This document shows, piece by piece, positions 35,329 through 43,130 of a DNA stretch of 64,000 nucleotides (position 1 is its first letter; every line of letters starts with the position of its first letter). The stretch spans positions 1,936,661 to 2,000,660 of the forward strand of contig NZ_OY761810.1 of assembly GCF_963664915.1 (NCBI RefSeq), written 5' to 3'. Origin of the DNA: an uncultured Caproiciproducens sp. Its GTDB lineage: Bacteria > Bacillota > Clostridia > Oscillospirales > Acutalibacteraceae. The notes under the pieces are model-generated. The model was not told the origin of the DNA. It did not search any database and saw nothing but the letters and a program-made list of their open reading frames with translations. The translations under genes and the position numbers were made by a program.

Positions 35329-35660
35329 TTACCTCTCAGTTCATGCCGCGCGTCGCCGGGGATCGCCCGGATGTTGTGCCGGCAGGGAGCAAGAACTTCG
35401 GATTTCTCGGTCAGTATTCCGAGATCCCGCAGGACTGTGTATTTACCGTGGAGTACTCTGTACGAAGCGCGATGATGGCTGTATACAAGCTGATGAATCT
35501 TGATAAAGAAGTGGAGCCCGTATACCCGGGTCAGTATGATATACGCGTTTTAACAAACGCGGCAAAAACCTGCCTGAATATCGACAAGGTTCCGCTTGAG
35601 AATATTCCGCTTGGCAAATTGCTTCAGGGCACGGAACTCGTCAACTTGCTCAGAACCTGA
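35319..35660 (+). pseudogene. oleate hydratase, C-terminal fragment
   Basis: About 113 residues in frame: PYITSQFMPRVAGDRPDVVP, FTVEYSVRSAMMAVYKLMNL and PVYPGQYDIRVLTNAAKTCL. This is the C-terminal end of the FAD-dependent oleate hydratase (67 kDa myosin-cross-reactive antigen) family, normally about 570-590 residues. Everything upstream, including the FAD domain, is missing and is replaced by the phage chaperone remnant at about 35319-35328. An ATG falls by chance at the junction and has no ribosome site. The gene end is followed by a good terminator. Confidence 0.88.
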
Positions 35661-35692
35661 TCCGTTCATAAAAAACTGAAATCGTTCAATTT

Positions 35693-35733
35693 GGCAAAAC
35701 GCGCCCTTCACTTTGGTGGAGGGCGTTTTGCTT
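35693..35733 (+). terminator. terminator after the oleate hydratase fragment
   Basis: GCAAAACGC-GCCCTTCAC pairs with GTGGAGGGCGTTTTGC, followed by TTTGTGT. Confidence 0.8.
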
Positions 35734-35875
35734 TGTGTACGCGAGACTTATCTCCGCAGGGGTGAACAGCGCTCTGACGGGTGGCTTCATTGACTGGCAT
35801 TGCTGCATGACCTTTTTTGCAAAATTTCAAAATGCATATTGTAAAATAAACTCAAAAACAGGCTACGAAACTGAA

Positions 35876-35910
35876 AGAAGTGTTCCAGCATTAACGCCGG
35901 GACACTTCTT
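35876..35910. terminator. possible terminator hairpin
   Basis: AAGAAGTGTTCC pairs with GGGACACTTCTT; the T run is weak on both strands. Apart from this, the gap 35661-36231 holds the terminator at 35693, three TGTCGAA motifs and the element end; I see no gene in it. Confidence 0.4.
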
Positions 35911-36000
35911 AAAGCATAAAATGGGTGGTTGCTCAACAATTTTAAAATTTTTTGGGGTGGGTGCGAGACGGAAGGAGAATTTCATAGGTGTGATGCGGGT

Positions 36001-36159
36001 TTCGACATTTCGAATTGATTTTATTTACATTATCCGAGTCTTTACTCCGTGAGATTGAAAGAAATATGTCGAAAAAAAATTCAGTATCCATGCGGTTTCC
36101 CGGGTTCGTTTCTATTAAACGCGCCCGGATACTTGCGAAATAGAGAGAAAAATGTCGAA
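36001..36159. promoter_or_regulatory. three TGTCGAA motifs (Spo0A-box-like)
   Basis: Exact TGTCGAA occurs at 36001-36007 (minus strand), 36066-36072 (plus) and 36153-36159 (plus), all in the non-coding gap inside the element near its right end. TGNCGAA is the Spo0A recognition heptamer. They could also be accessory sites for recombination. No promoter was identified with them. Confidence 0.4.
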
Positions 36160-36228
36160 TGTGGTCAATCTGAAATGAGATTATTTTAGAAGTGTAGAAT
36201 TGGATGCATTATACATATTTACCATAAT

Positions 36229-36254
36229 TTTCTAATTGTGGCCTCCGGATACAT
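36229..36254 (-). repeat. right element end: inverted arm plus core
   Basis: The arm TTTCTAATTGTGGCCTCCG (36229-36247) is the inverted counterpart of the left arm (13 of 19 positions identical), directly abutting the core GATACAT (36248-36254). The TAG that ends the truncated sigK reading frame lies inside this arm. Confidence 0.85.
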
Positions 36255-36882
36255 AGGACCGGGAAATCCCAAGTTTTTCCGCCACTTCCCGCTGTGTCAG
36301 CGGATTGAGTCCGGTCAGACCGTAACGAAGTTCGATAATCGTTTGCTCCCTGGGTGAAAGAACTTCATGAATATACCGCTTTAGCTGTTCGGATTTTATT
36401 TTGCAGTCAAGGTTATCCAGGATATTGTCTTCTGTGGCCATGACATCCATCAGTGTCAAAGCATTTCCGTCCTTGTCTGTATCAATCGGCTCGTTGATTG
36501 AAATATCCTGAGCGGTTTTTTTGGAGGAGCGAAAGAACATCAGTACTTCATTTTCAATACATCTGGCCGCGTAGCTTGAAAGACGGATCCCTTTGCTGGA
36601 ATCAAAGGTATTTACAGCTTTAATCAGGCCGATTGTTCCAATGGAAATCAAATCATCCTGATCATTTGAGTTGGCATAGTATTTCTTGATTATATGAGCG
36701 ACAAGACGTAGATTGTGTTCAATTAAATCATTTTTCGCTTTCATATCTCCGTTTTTCAGCCGCTCAAGGCAGTCCCGTTCTTCTTGTGCGGTAAGCGGCC
36801 TGGGAAAAGAACCTGAACCAGTGACATGAAGTATGAAAAACAACAGTCCCGAGAGCGCAAAACCAAGTACGGCACCAAGCAT
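36232..36882 (-). CDS. sigK: sigK 5' segment: pro-sigma-K lacking its last 16 residues
   Basis: 216 residues from ATG 36882 behind GGGGTGG. The N-terminus is hydrophobic (MLGAVLGFALSGLLFFILHV), like the pro-sequence of sigma-K. It is followed by FPRPLTAQEE, region 2 (NLRLVAHIIKKY, DDLISIGTIGLIKAVNTFD) and region 4 (PREQTIIELRYGLTG, TQREVAEKLGISRSYVS). After SRSYVS come only GGHN and a stop, where SigK normally continues RIEKK. The last helix is encoded at 30504-30562 beyond the element. Joined, the protein would be 228 residues. SigK directs late mother-cell genes for coat and cortex. As it stands it should be inactive until excision. Confidence 0.95.
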   Translation of the reverse strand: MLGAVLGFALSGLLFFILHVTGSGSFPRPLTAQEERDCLERLKNGDMKAKNDLIEHNLRLVAHIIKKYYANSNDQDDLISIGTIGLIKAVNTFDSSKGIRLSSYAARCIENEVLMFFRSSKKTAQDISINEPIDTDKDGNALTLMDVMATEDNILDNLDCKIKSEQLKRYIHEVLSPREQTIIELRYGLTGLNPLTQREVAEKLGISRSYVSGGHN

Positions 36883-36930
36883 ATAACCACCCCTTTATAT
36901 AAGTCATCTGTCATTATATGCTCCTTGCAG

Positions 36931-36952
36931 CAAGTCCGTTGCAAGTCCGTTG
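36931..36952. repeat. 11 bp tandem repeat upstream of sigK
   Basis: CAAGTCCGTTG occurs twice without a gap (36931-36941, 36942-36952), about 50-70 bases upstream of the sigK start. The spacing of one helical turn suits a protein-binding site; the regulator is unknown. Confidence 0.5.
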
Positions 36953-37041
36953 GAACATGATATTCTTTTATTTCGCGAACTGAGTTGAAAAAGATCGAAT
37001 GATCGTGTAAAATAAAAGAGTTAAATAAAGGAGTGGAATTT

Positions 37042-38388
37042 TTGGAAAATACGGAAAATAAAATGGGTACGGTGTCGGTATTTCAACTGATTGTTTCTAT
37101 GTCGGTGCCGGCCATGCTGTCAATGATGGTGCAAGCTTTGTATAATATTGTTGACAGCTACTTTGTAGCAAAAATAAGCGAAAATGCCCTTACAGCGGTC
37201 TCACTTGCATTTCCTATACAGACACTGCTGATTGCGCTCGCAATAGGTACTTCGGTGGGTATTAATTCTCTTGTGTCGCGCCGTCTTGGGGAGCAAAAGC
37301 AGGATGAAGCGGACTCCGCAGCCACGCATGGTATTATTTTAGGAGTGCTTAACTGGATTCTTTTCGTTGCGATCGGCCTCTTTTTTTCAGGCGTCTTTTT
37401 CCGCAGCTTTACAAAAAATGCAGATATCGTAACAATGGGCATCCAGTATATGAGTATTGTCTGTATTTTTTCTATTGGCGTTTTTATCGAAATAAATATA
37501 GAAAAAACACTGCAGGCTACCGGAAACATGATTTATCCTATGCTGTCCCAGCTTCTCGGCGCGGTGACCAATATCATACTTGATCCGATTTTTATTTTCG
37601 GACTTTTTGGAGTACCAAAAATGGGTGTTGCGGGAGCGGCGATTGCGACGGTAATAGGGCAGATTTTTGCAATGCTGTTTTTGATTTATATTATTGTCAG
37701 GAAAGAGCATCAGGTAAAAATTAGTTTTAGAAATTTTAAGTTTGACTCTAAAATTGTAAAGAATATTTATTCAGTTGGTTTCCCTTCCATTATTATGCAG
37801 TCAATAGGATCCGTCATGGTAGTCGGGATGAATGCGATTTTAATCGGATTTACTGAAACGGCTGTTGCCCTGTTCGGCATTTATTTTAAATTGCAGTCTT
37901 TTATTTTTATGCCGGTATTCGGTTTGACACAGGGCGTTATGCCGATTATTGGATACAATTTCGGAGCACGAAAACGGATGCGCCTTCTGTCTGCCATTAA
38001 AATTGGTTCCGTCATTGCAATTGTGATTATGGCGCTTGGCACGATATTGTTTTGGGCAGTGCCGGACAGGTTGCTGTTGATCTTCAACGCCTCACAGACT
38101 ATGCTCGGAATCGGTGTGCCCGCACTTCGGACTATCAGTATCTGTTTTGTGCCGGCGGCGCTTGGAATTGTGTTTTCAACAGTGTTTCAAGCTGTTGGAA
38201 ATGGTTTTAAAAGTTTGATTATCACGGTGCTTCGCCAGCTTGTTGTTCTGCTTCCTGCGGCATTTTTGCTTTCTAAAATCAGCCTTCCTTCCGTTTGGTA
38301 TGCTTTTCCGATTGCTGAGCTTGTGTCGCTTGCCGCAAGCATTGTGTTTTTTCTGCAGCTTTACAAAAAAACGCTGAAAGCACTTTGA
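37042..38388 (+). CDS. MATE family efflux transporter
   Basis: 448 residues from a TTG at 37042, eight bases after AAGGAG; the GTG at 37033 overlaps that site. About twelve membrane segments. Landmarks are VSMSVPAMLSMMVQALYNIV, ALTAVSLAFPIQ and GLTQGVMPIIGYNFGARKR. It belongs to the DinF/MepA-like MATE exporters, driven by ion gradients. It is divergent from sigK across a gap of about 160 bases that contains the 11 bp tandem repeat. Substrate unknown; no regulator gene adjoins. Confidence 0.9.
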   Translation: MENTENKMGTVSVFQLIVSMSVPAMLSMMVQALYNIVDSYFVAKISENALTAVSLAFPIQTLLIALAIGTSVGINSLVSRRLGEQKQDEADSAATHGIILGVLNWILFVAIGLFFSGVFFRSFTKNADIVTMGIQYMSIVCIFSIGVFIEINIEKTLQATGNMIYPMLSQLLGAVTNIILDPIFIFGLFGVPKMGVAGAAIATVIGQIFAMLFLIYIIVRKEHQVKISFRNFKFDSKIVKNIYSVGFPSIIMQSIGSVMVVGMNAILIGFTETAVALFGIYFKLQSFIFMPVFGLTQGVMPIIGYNFGARKRMRLLSAIKIGSVIAIVIMALGTILFWAVPDRLLLIFNASQTMLGIGVPALRTISICFVPAALGIVFSTVFQAVGNGFKSLIITVLRQLVVLLPAAFLLSKISLPSVWYAFPIAELVSLAASIVFFLQLYKKTLKAL

Positions 38389-38504
38389 TTGGTTGATATT
38401 ATCTATCTTTTATAAATAAATATTTTTTTATTCTAATTTTGTGACCGGCATGTGACTGAAAAGGAATATAATAGGTTTAAATGGCTCAGAATAAAGGTGA
38501 TAAA

Positions 38505-38993
38505 ATGCAAAACGTGCAATACATACAAGCTCCTGCCACATCTCGGAGTATTATTTATCTGAATCCCATACATAGTGAAACACTCAAAGGACATGTTTAC
38601 AGCGAATACTATAAAAAAACCATGCGATTTCATAATGAGTGTGAACTGCTGAGCGGGATGGATGATATGTTTAACAGCATTTCTTTTCCGCAGGCTTCTT
38701 TTGAGAGTCGAGAGTTCGAAATAAAAAAAGCGAAGCCAATTATAAAAAGGGTGGATGACGCTGTGGACGAGACTATGAGCGAAATCATGAATGGAAAACC
38801 GACGACCTTTGTAGTGAATGTACAGTATAGGAAAAATGCTACATGGCAGGGTACGATTACCTGGGTTGAACAGAATCAGACGCTTCATTTCAGAAGTGCT
38901 CTGGAAATGCTGAAGCTGATGGAGCAAGCTACCATGAGCGGAGCCACACCGGTTGTTAACTGGAACGGGGAAGAATCAGACAAATCGAAATAA
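38505..38993 (+). CDS. uncharacterised 162-residue protein
   Basis: ATG at 38505, five bases after AAAGGTG; the frame is open to 38481 but without a site. The product is soluble, with no signal peptide or membrane helix. It contains MQNVQYIQAPATSRSIIYLN, a conserved-looking middle (TFVVNVQYRKNATWQGTITW, then VEQNQTLHFRSALEMLKLM) and an acidic tail. I do not recognise the family. The middle reads like a small beta-rich domain. It is a single gene ending at a very strong hairpin. Confidence 0.7.
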   Translation: MQNVQYIQAPATSRSIIYLNPIHSETLKGHVYSEYYKKTMRFHNECELLSGMDDMFNSISFPQASFESREFEIKKAKPIIKRVDDAVDETMSEIMNGKPTTFVVNVQYRKNATWQGTITWVEQNQTLHFRSALEMLKLMEQATMSGATPVVNWNGEESDKSK

Positions 38994-39040
38994 AGTGAAG
39001 GAATCGGTCTGATGTGACGGGTTTCGTTATCTTCTACATA

Positions 39041-39086
39041 AAAAAACCTTGAGGCAGCATTTATTTGCTGCCTCAAGGTTTTTTTT
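39041..39086. terminator. strong bidirectional terminator
   Basis: A perfect 19 bp stem (39041-39059 with 39067-39085) with a 7-base loop. A6 on one side and T8 on the other serve the convergent genes. Confidence 0.95.
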
Positions 39087-39101
39087 ATAATTAATTTAGA
39101 T

Positions 39102-40013
39102 TTAGTTTAGCCATTTTTGTTCAAGTTCCAATATCATATCTTCATATTGTTCAGCACATTTTAGAGGATTTTCATTTTCAAGTGATGTCAAGCAGGGGAA
39201 AAGGTGATTTTCCCAAATTTCTTTGTAAACAGCCCGTTGATTGTCACTTTGGTTAATCTTACTGACAATCAATGGGGCAAATAAATAATATTCGCAGATT
39301 TTTGCCTTTCCACCCGGAGAATTCTGAAGCCAGCCATCGCGGAATTTACGAAAAGCTTCCAGTTCCTCACAGTTGTCACCTTTTCCTAACGAGGAACAGA
39401 CCGCTGTCGTAATAAAGCAGAGCTTTTTACGGAATCCGTTGCTGATGGCATCATAATTCGATTTACCAAGCGGATTTTTCGGGTAATGCGCGTTCCAGAC
39501 TTTTAAAAAGCTGTCTGCGAGCGCTTCCGCGGCTGGCGTGTGCTGCTCCAATATGGCAGGAACTGTGAATGCGACAATCATGTAACGGTATTCAAAAAGG
39601 CGCGGATCACTTTCCTTTTTAATTCCCATTAATTCAATTTGCTTTTGAAACCGGTCGAATAACAAGCCTGCAAAAAAATCGGGCGCTTCATCGTTGCCTG
39701 CCGCGGCAAGACAGTACGATTTCAGAGCAGGAGAAATTATTTTATTATAGTTTTGAAACTCCTCGGGATAAATGTCTTGCTTGACATTTTTGAACGCATT
39801 TGTGACGGTGAATATGGCATCGTTTAATAGGGCCGTAGCTTCATCCATCAGTCTTCGGTAATCATCATCGTTCGGCTTGTCCATATCCATCTCAGCAAGA
39901 AGGGTTTTTACATGAATAGGCTGTGCGCAGTACATGCAAACGATATTTTCCGCATCATCCGGCAGCTGCAATTCCTTTTTGCAGTGAGGACACACGGCAC
40001 TGATGTATTTCAT
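39102..40013 (-). CDS. zinc-ribbon protein with CFI-box
   Basis: 303 residues. The N-terminus has two CxxC pairs (CPHCKKEL and CMYCAQPI), a zinc ribbon. A middle helical region has no assigned function. At about 200-225 is CFITTAVCSSLGKGDNCEEL followed by FRKFRDGWL, the CFI-box motif found near the ends of several otherwise unrelated bacterial proteins. There are no membrane helices. Role unknown. It lies 27 bases downstream of the DtxR-family gene on the same strand, so the two may be cotranscribed. Confidence 0.75.
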   Translation of the reverse strand: MKYISAVCPHCKKELQLPDDAENIVCMYCAQPIHVKTLLAEMDMDKPNDDDYRRLMDEATALLNDAIFTVTNAFKNVKQDIYPEEFQNYNKIISPALKSYCLAAAGNDEAPDFFAGLLFDRFQKQIELMGIKKESDPRLFEYRYMIVAFTVPAILEQHTPAAEALADSFLKVWNAHYPKNPLGKSNYDAISNGFRKKLCFITTAVCSSLGKGDNCEELEAFRKFRDGWLQNSPGGKAKICEYYLFAPLIVSKINQSDNQRAVYKEIWENHLFPCLTSLENENPLKCAEQYEDMILELEQKWLN

Positions 40014-40040
40014 ATTGAACCTCTTTCATGATTTGTTAAT

Positions 40041-40409
40041 TTAACTATTTTGCGTATACTGTTTAATACGGTCAAAACTTTCCTCACTGATGATATGTTC
40101 AATGCGGCAGGAATCCTGCAGGGCAATATCGCTGCTGACGCCAAGGGTCATTTCCAAAAACTGCGCGATCAGGGTGTGGCGCTCATAAACCGAGCTGGCC
40201 TTTTTCAATCCGGATTCCGTGAGTACAAGGTTGCCGTTTGATTCCATGGTAATATAGCCCGCCTCTTTCAAAATGCTCATGGCGCGGCTGACGCTCGCCT
40301 TGGTAAAATCCAAATAGTTGGCAACGTCAATAGAGCGGACATAGCCGTTTTTGTTCTGTAAAATCAGTATGGTTTCAAGATAATTTTCGCCCGACTCTTG
40401 TATCTTCAC
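40041..40409 (-). CDS. DtxR/MntR-family metal-dependent regulator
   Basis: 122 residues. Winged helix: SGENYLETILILQNKNGYVRS and VANYLDFTKASVSRAMSILK with GYITM. The metal-binding dimerisation region has YERHTLIAQFLEMTLG and CRIEHIISEESFDRI, including the His/Glu/Cys ligands of the family. It has no SH3-like third domain, like MntR. It probably represses iron or manganese uptake genes when the metal is bound; no such genes adjoin it here. Divergent from the ABC-F gene. Confidence 0.9.
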   Translation of the reverse strand: MKIQESGENYLETILILQNKNGYVRSIDVANYLDFTKASVSRAMSILKEAGYITMESNGNLVLTESGLKKASSVYERHTLIAQFLEMTLGVSSDIALQDSCRIEHIISEESFDRIKQYTQNS

Positions 40410-40583
40410 CGATATAACCCCCTAATGAGTGCGAAAATGAGGTCTGTATTTTTAATATTGTAGCATTGTTCATCAAAAATGACAAGCATTATTGCGATTA
40501 CTTCATAATTTCCGCTATATTTATCTTTACGGTTTTATGATAAAATATTTAAATATACTTTTATGTTTTAAATTGGAGGAGCT

Positions 40584-42182
40584 ATGCTTACAGTATCTGA
40601 CCTTGGTCTTGGCTTTAACGGCCAAAACCTGTTTTCCCATGTAAATTTACTTTTCACCGCCGGGAACTGCTATGGTGTTATCGGAGCGAACGGTGCCGGA
40701 AAGTCAACTTTTTTAAACATTCTGTCCGGCGAAATGGAACCGACAAAAGGCGAGGTGGTTATTGATCCCCGGCTTCGTATGTCGGTGCTTGTCCAGGATC
40801 ACCATGCCTATGATTCCTTTACGGTTTTTGAAACCATTATGATGGGCAATGTGCGGTTATACGAGGTCCTGAAACAAAAAGATGCCATCTATGAAAAAGA
40901 GGATTTTACAGATGAGGACGGAATTCTCGCCGCAAATCTGGAGGCTGAATTTGCCGAACTGAACGGCTGGGATGCTGAAACCGAAGCGGGAAAGCTTTTG
41001 CAGGGACTCGGCGTGGACAACATGATGCTGTATTCCGTCATGGGTACCCTTACAGGAACGGAAAAAGTCAGAGTCTTGCTTGCCCGCGCGCTGTTTGGCA
41101 GACCGGACATCATTCTGCTTGACGAGCCCACCAACGACCTTGACAATAAATCCATCGCATGGCTGGAAGGCTTTTTAATGGATTATGACGGGACGATTAT
41201 CGTTGTTTCCCATGACCGTCATTTTCTAAACAATGTCTGTACACACATTGTTGATATTGATTACAACAAGATTAAAATGTACGTAGGCAACTACGATTTC
41301 TGGTATGAGTCAAGCCTGCTTATGCAGCGCATCATGAAGGATCAGAATAAAAAAGCAGAGGATAAAATCAAAGAACTGCAAAACTTTGTTCAACGGTTTT
41401 CCGCCAACAAATCAAAGTCAAAACAGGCGACATCCCGCAAAAAGCTGCTTGACAAAATCACTGTCGAAGAAATGCCTGCGTCGTCGCGCCGCTATCCGTT
41501 TGTCGGTTTTACCATAGACCGTGAGCCGGGCAAGGAAATACTTGAAGTCGTCAACCTTTCCAAAACGATTGACGGCGTGAAAGTACTGAACAATGTCAGC
41601 TTCCGTATGAACAAAGGCGATAAAATTGCGTTTGTCGGCTCAAATGAAATAGCCAACACCACTTTATTTAAGATTTTAATGGAAGAAATTGAACCGGACG
41701 AGGGTTCTTTTAAGTGGGGCGTTTCCACCAGCCAGTCTTATTTTCCCCAGGATAATTCGGCTTATTTTAACGGCTGCGATGAGAGTATCATCAAGTGGCT
41801 GGAACAGTATTCCAGAGATACGACTGAAACCTATCTGCGCGGGTTCTTGGGCAAAATGCTGTTTTCCGGCGAAGACGTATTAAAGCCGGTCAACGTGCTT
41901 TCCGGCGGTGAAAAAGTTCGCTGCATGCTTTCGCGCATGATGATGTTTGGGGCGAATGCTCTTGTGATTGATCAGCCGACCAATCACTTGGATTTGGAAT
42001 CCATTACGGCCGTAAACAATGGCCTTATGGATTTTAAGGGCGTGATACTTTTTGCCTCCCATGACCATCAGTTTGTCCAAACGATTGCAAACCGCGTAAT
42101 CGAGATTACAGACGAAGGCGTCATTGACCGCATTTGCACTTATGACGAATATCTTGAAGCGCGTGACGGCATCCTTGCATAA
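40584..42182 (+). CDS. ABC-F family ATPase, YkpA/YbiT type
   Basis: 532 residues, two ATPase domains, no membrane segment. Domain 1 is typical at Walker A (GANGAGKSTF) and Walker B (IILLDEPTNDLD), but its signature is TLTGTEKVRVLL. Domain 2 has a degenerate Walker A (GSNEIANTTLFK), a good signature LSGGEKVRCML and a Walker B with Gln in place of the catalytic Glu (LVIDQPTNHLD). These deviations occur in the YkpA/YbiT group, thought to act on ribosomes or translation. GGAGGAGCT precedes the ATG. Confidence 0.88.
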   Translation: MLTVSDLGLGFNGQNLFSHVNLLFTAGNCYGVIGANGAGKSTFLNILSGEMEPTKGEVVIDPRLRMSVLVQDHHAYDSFTVFETIMMGNVRLYEVLKQKDAIYEKEDFTDEDGILAANLEAEFAELNGWDAETEAGKLLQGLGVDNMMLYSVMGTLTGTEKVRVLLARALFGRPDIILLDEPTNDLDNKSIAWLEGFLMDYDGTIIVVSHDRHFLNNVCTHIVDIDYNKIKMYVGNYDFWYESSLLMQRIMKDQNKKAEDKIKELQNFVQRFSANKSKSKQATSRKKLLDKITVEEMPASSRRYPFVGFTIDREPGKEILEVVNLSKTIDGVKVLNNVSFRMNKGDKIAFVGSNEIANTTLFKILMEEIEPDEGSFKWGVSTSQSYFPQDNSAYFNGCDESIIKWLEQYSRDTTETYLRGFLGKMLFSGEDVLKPVNVLSGGEKVRCMLSRMMMFGANALVIDQPTNHLDLESITAVNNGLMDFKGVILFASHDHQFVQTIANRVIEITDEGVIDRICTYDEYLEARDGILA

Positions 42183-42263
42183 CGATTGAAACTGTTCTTA
42201 TGTGATTTGCAGATTCTTTTCAGAAATCTGCTTAGTCATACCGCTGTAAAAGGGGACGGAAAT

Positions 42264-43130
42264 ATGGCAAACGGTGAGTTTGTTTTAAAAATCAAGTCAA
42301 GATATAACCTTTTTACCAAGGCTGAAAAGAAGGTTGCCGATTATGTTCTGAAAGACCCCAAAAAGGTTTTGTTTTTGTCCATTACCGATCTGGCTGAGGC
42401 GTGTGAGGTAGGGGATACAAGCGTGTTTCGGTTTTGCAAAACCTTGCAGCTTCAGGGTTATCAGGAGTTTAAAATGCTGCTTTCACTGAGCATTTCGGAT
42501 GATGAAGACAGCAACCGGTTTGCCTCCATGCTGTCAGGCAAGATAACGCAGGCGGATACCATTGAGGATGTAGCAAAGAAAGTTTTGCAAACCAATATCA
42601 ATGCGCTGAATGAAACGTATACACTGCTGAATTTCGACGAGCTCTCCTTAACAATTGATTATATGATCCAAGCGAAACAGATCTATTTTTTCGGTGTTGG
42701 GTCTTCGCTTCTGACTGCGATGGATGCAGTGGATAAATTTATCCGGATTACGCCGAAGGTCCGCAATTTCTCCGATGCGCATTTGCAGGCAATGGCAGCT
42801 TCTATTCTTTCACCAGATGATCTGGCATTTATCATTTCCTACTCAGGCGCGACAAAGGACACCATTCAGGTGGCGCAGCAGGCAAAACGGGCTGGCGCCA
42901 GAGTGGTCAGTATTACGCGTTTTGCAAAATCTCCGCTCACTGCGAATTCCGATGTTGTGATTTTGTGCGGCACAAACGAAGGACCGCTCCAGGGCGGCTC
43001 CACGTCGGCCAGAATCAGTCAGATGCTGCTGCTTGACCTTATTTATATGGAATATTTCAAAAGAACCTATGAAGTGAGCAGCGATAACAAACAGAAAACA
43101 TCCGGCGCCGTTTTAAAAAAATTATATTAA
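42264..43130 (+). CDS. MurR/RpiR family transcriptional regulator
   Basis: 288 residues from ATG 42264, near AAGGGGACGG; the frame is open 26 codons further up without a site. N-terminal HTH_6 domain (FTKAEKKVADYVLKDPKKVL, AEACEVGDTSVFRFCKTLQ) and C-terminal SIS sugar-phosphate-binding domain (IYFFGVGSSLLTAMDAVDKF, ISYSGATKDTIQVAQQAKRA). Such regulators respond to phosphosugars. No sugar genes are adjacent, so the target is unknown. Confidence 0.9.
   Translation: MANGEFVLKIKSRYNLFTKAEKKVADYVLKDPKKVLFLSITDLAEACEVGDTSVFRFCKTLQLQGYQEFKMLLSLSISDDEDSNRFASMLSGKITQADTIEDVAKKVLQTNINALNETYTLLNFDELSLTIDYMIQAKQIYFFGVGSSLLTAMDAVDKFIRITPKVRNFSDAHLQAMAASILSPDDLAFIISYSGATKDTIQVAQQAKRAGARVVSITRFAKSPLTANSDVVILCGTNEGPLQGGSTSARISQMLLLDLIYMEYFKRTYEVSSDNKQKTSGAVLKKLY

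Larger units (their letters stand above)
30556..36254. mobile_element. 5.7 kb skin-like element interrupting sigK
   Basis: The element is bounded by the 7 bp core GATACAT (plus strand) at 30556-30562 and 36248-36254, a repeat distance of 5,692 bp. Recombination between the cores leaves one copy and joins the sigK halves exactly in frame (SRSYVS-RIEKK). Inside are a large serine recombinase next to one end, a 60-residue ORF, phage tail remnants, a barnase/barstar pair and an oleate hydratase fragment. Skin elements of this kind are known in Bacillus subtilis (48 kb) and Clostridioides difficile (about 15 kb) and are excised in the mother cell during sporulation. This one is far smaller. Excision timing is inferred. 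Confidence 0.93.

Noticed and set aside
35319-35660. treating the oleate hydratase fragment as a real small gene starting at ATG 35319
   Set aside because: The ATG falls at the junction with phage sequence, lacks a ribosome site, and the FAD domain needed for activity is missing.
32200-35933. 15 bp identical sequence AAATGGGTGGTTGCT at 32214-32200 (minus) and 35919-35933 (plus), both inside the element
   Set aside because: Several 15-mers shared by chance are expected in 64 kb on both strands. Neither copy lies at an element boundary, so it is not an att site.
36232-36882. sigK stop as a simple frameshift or sequencing error
   Set aside because: Sequence after YVS bears no relation to SigK in any frame, while the exact missing end is found 5.7 kb away beside a matching core and a recombinase.
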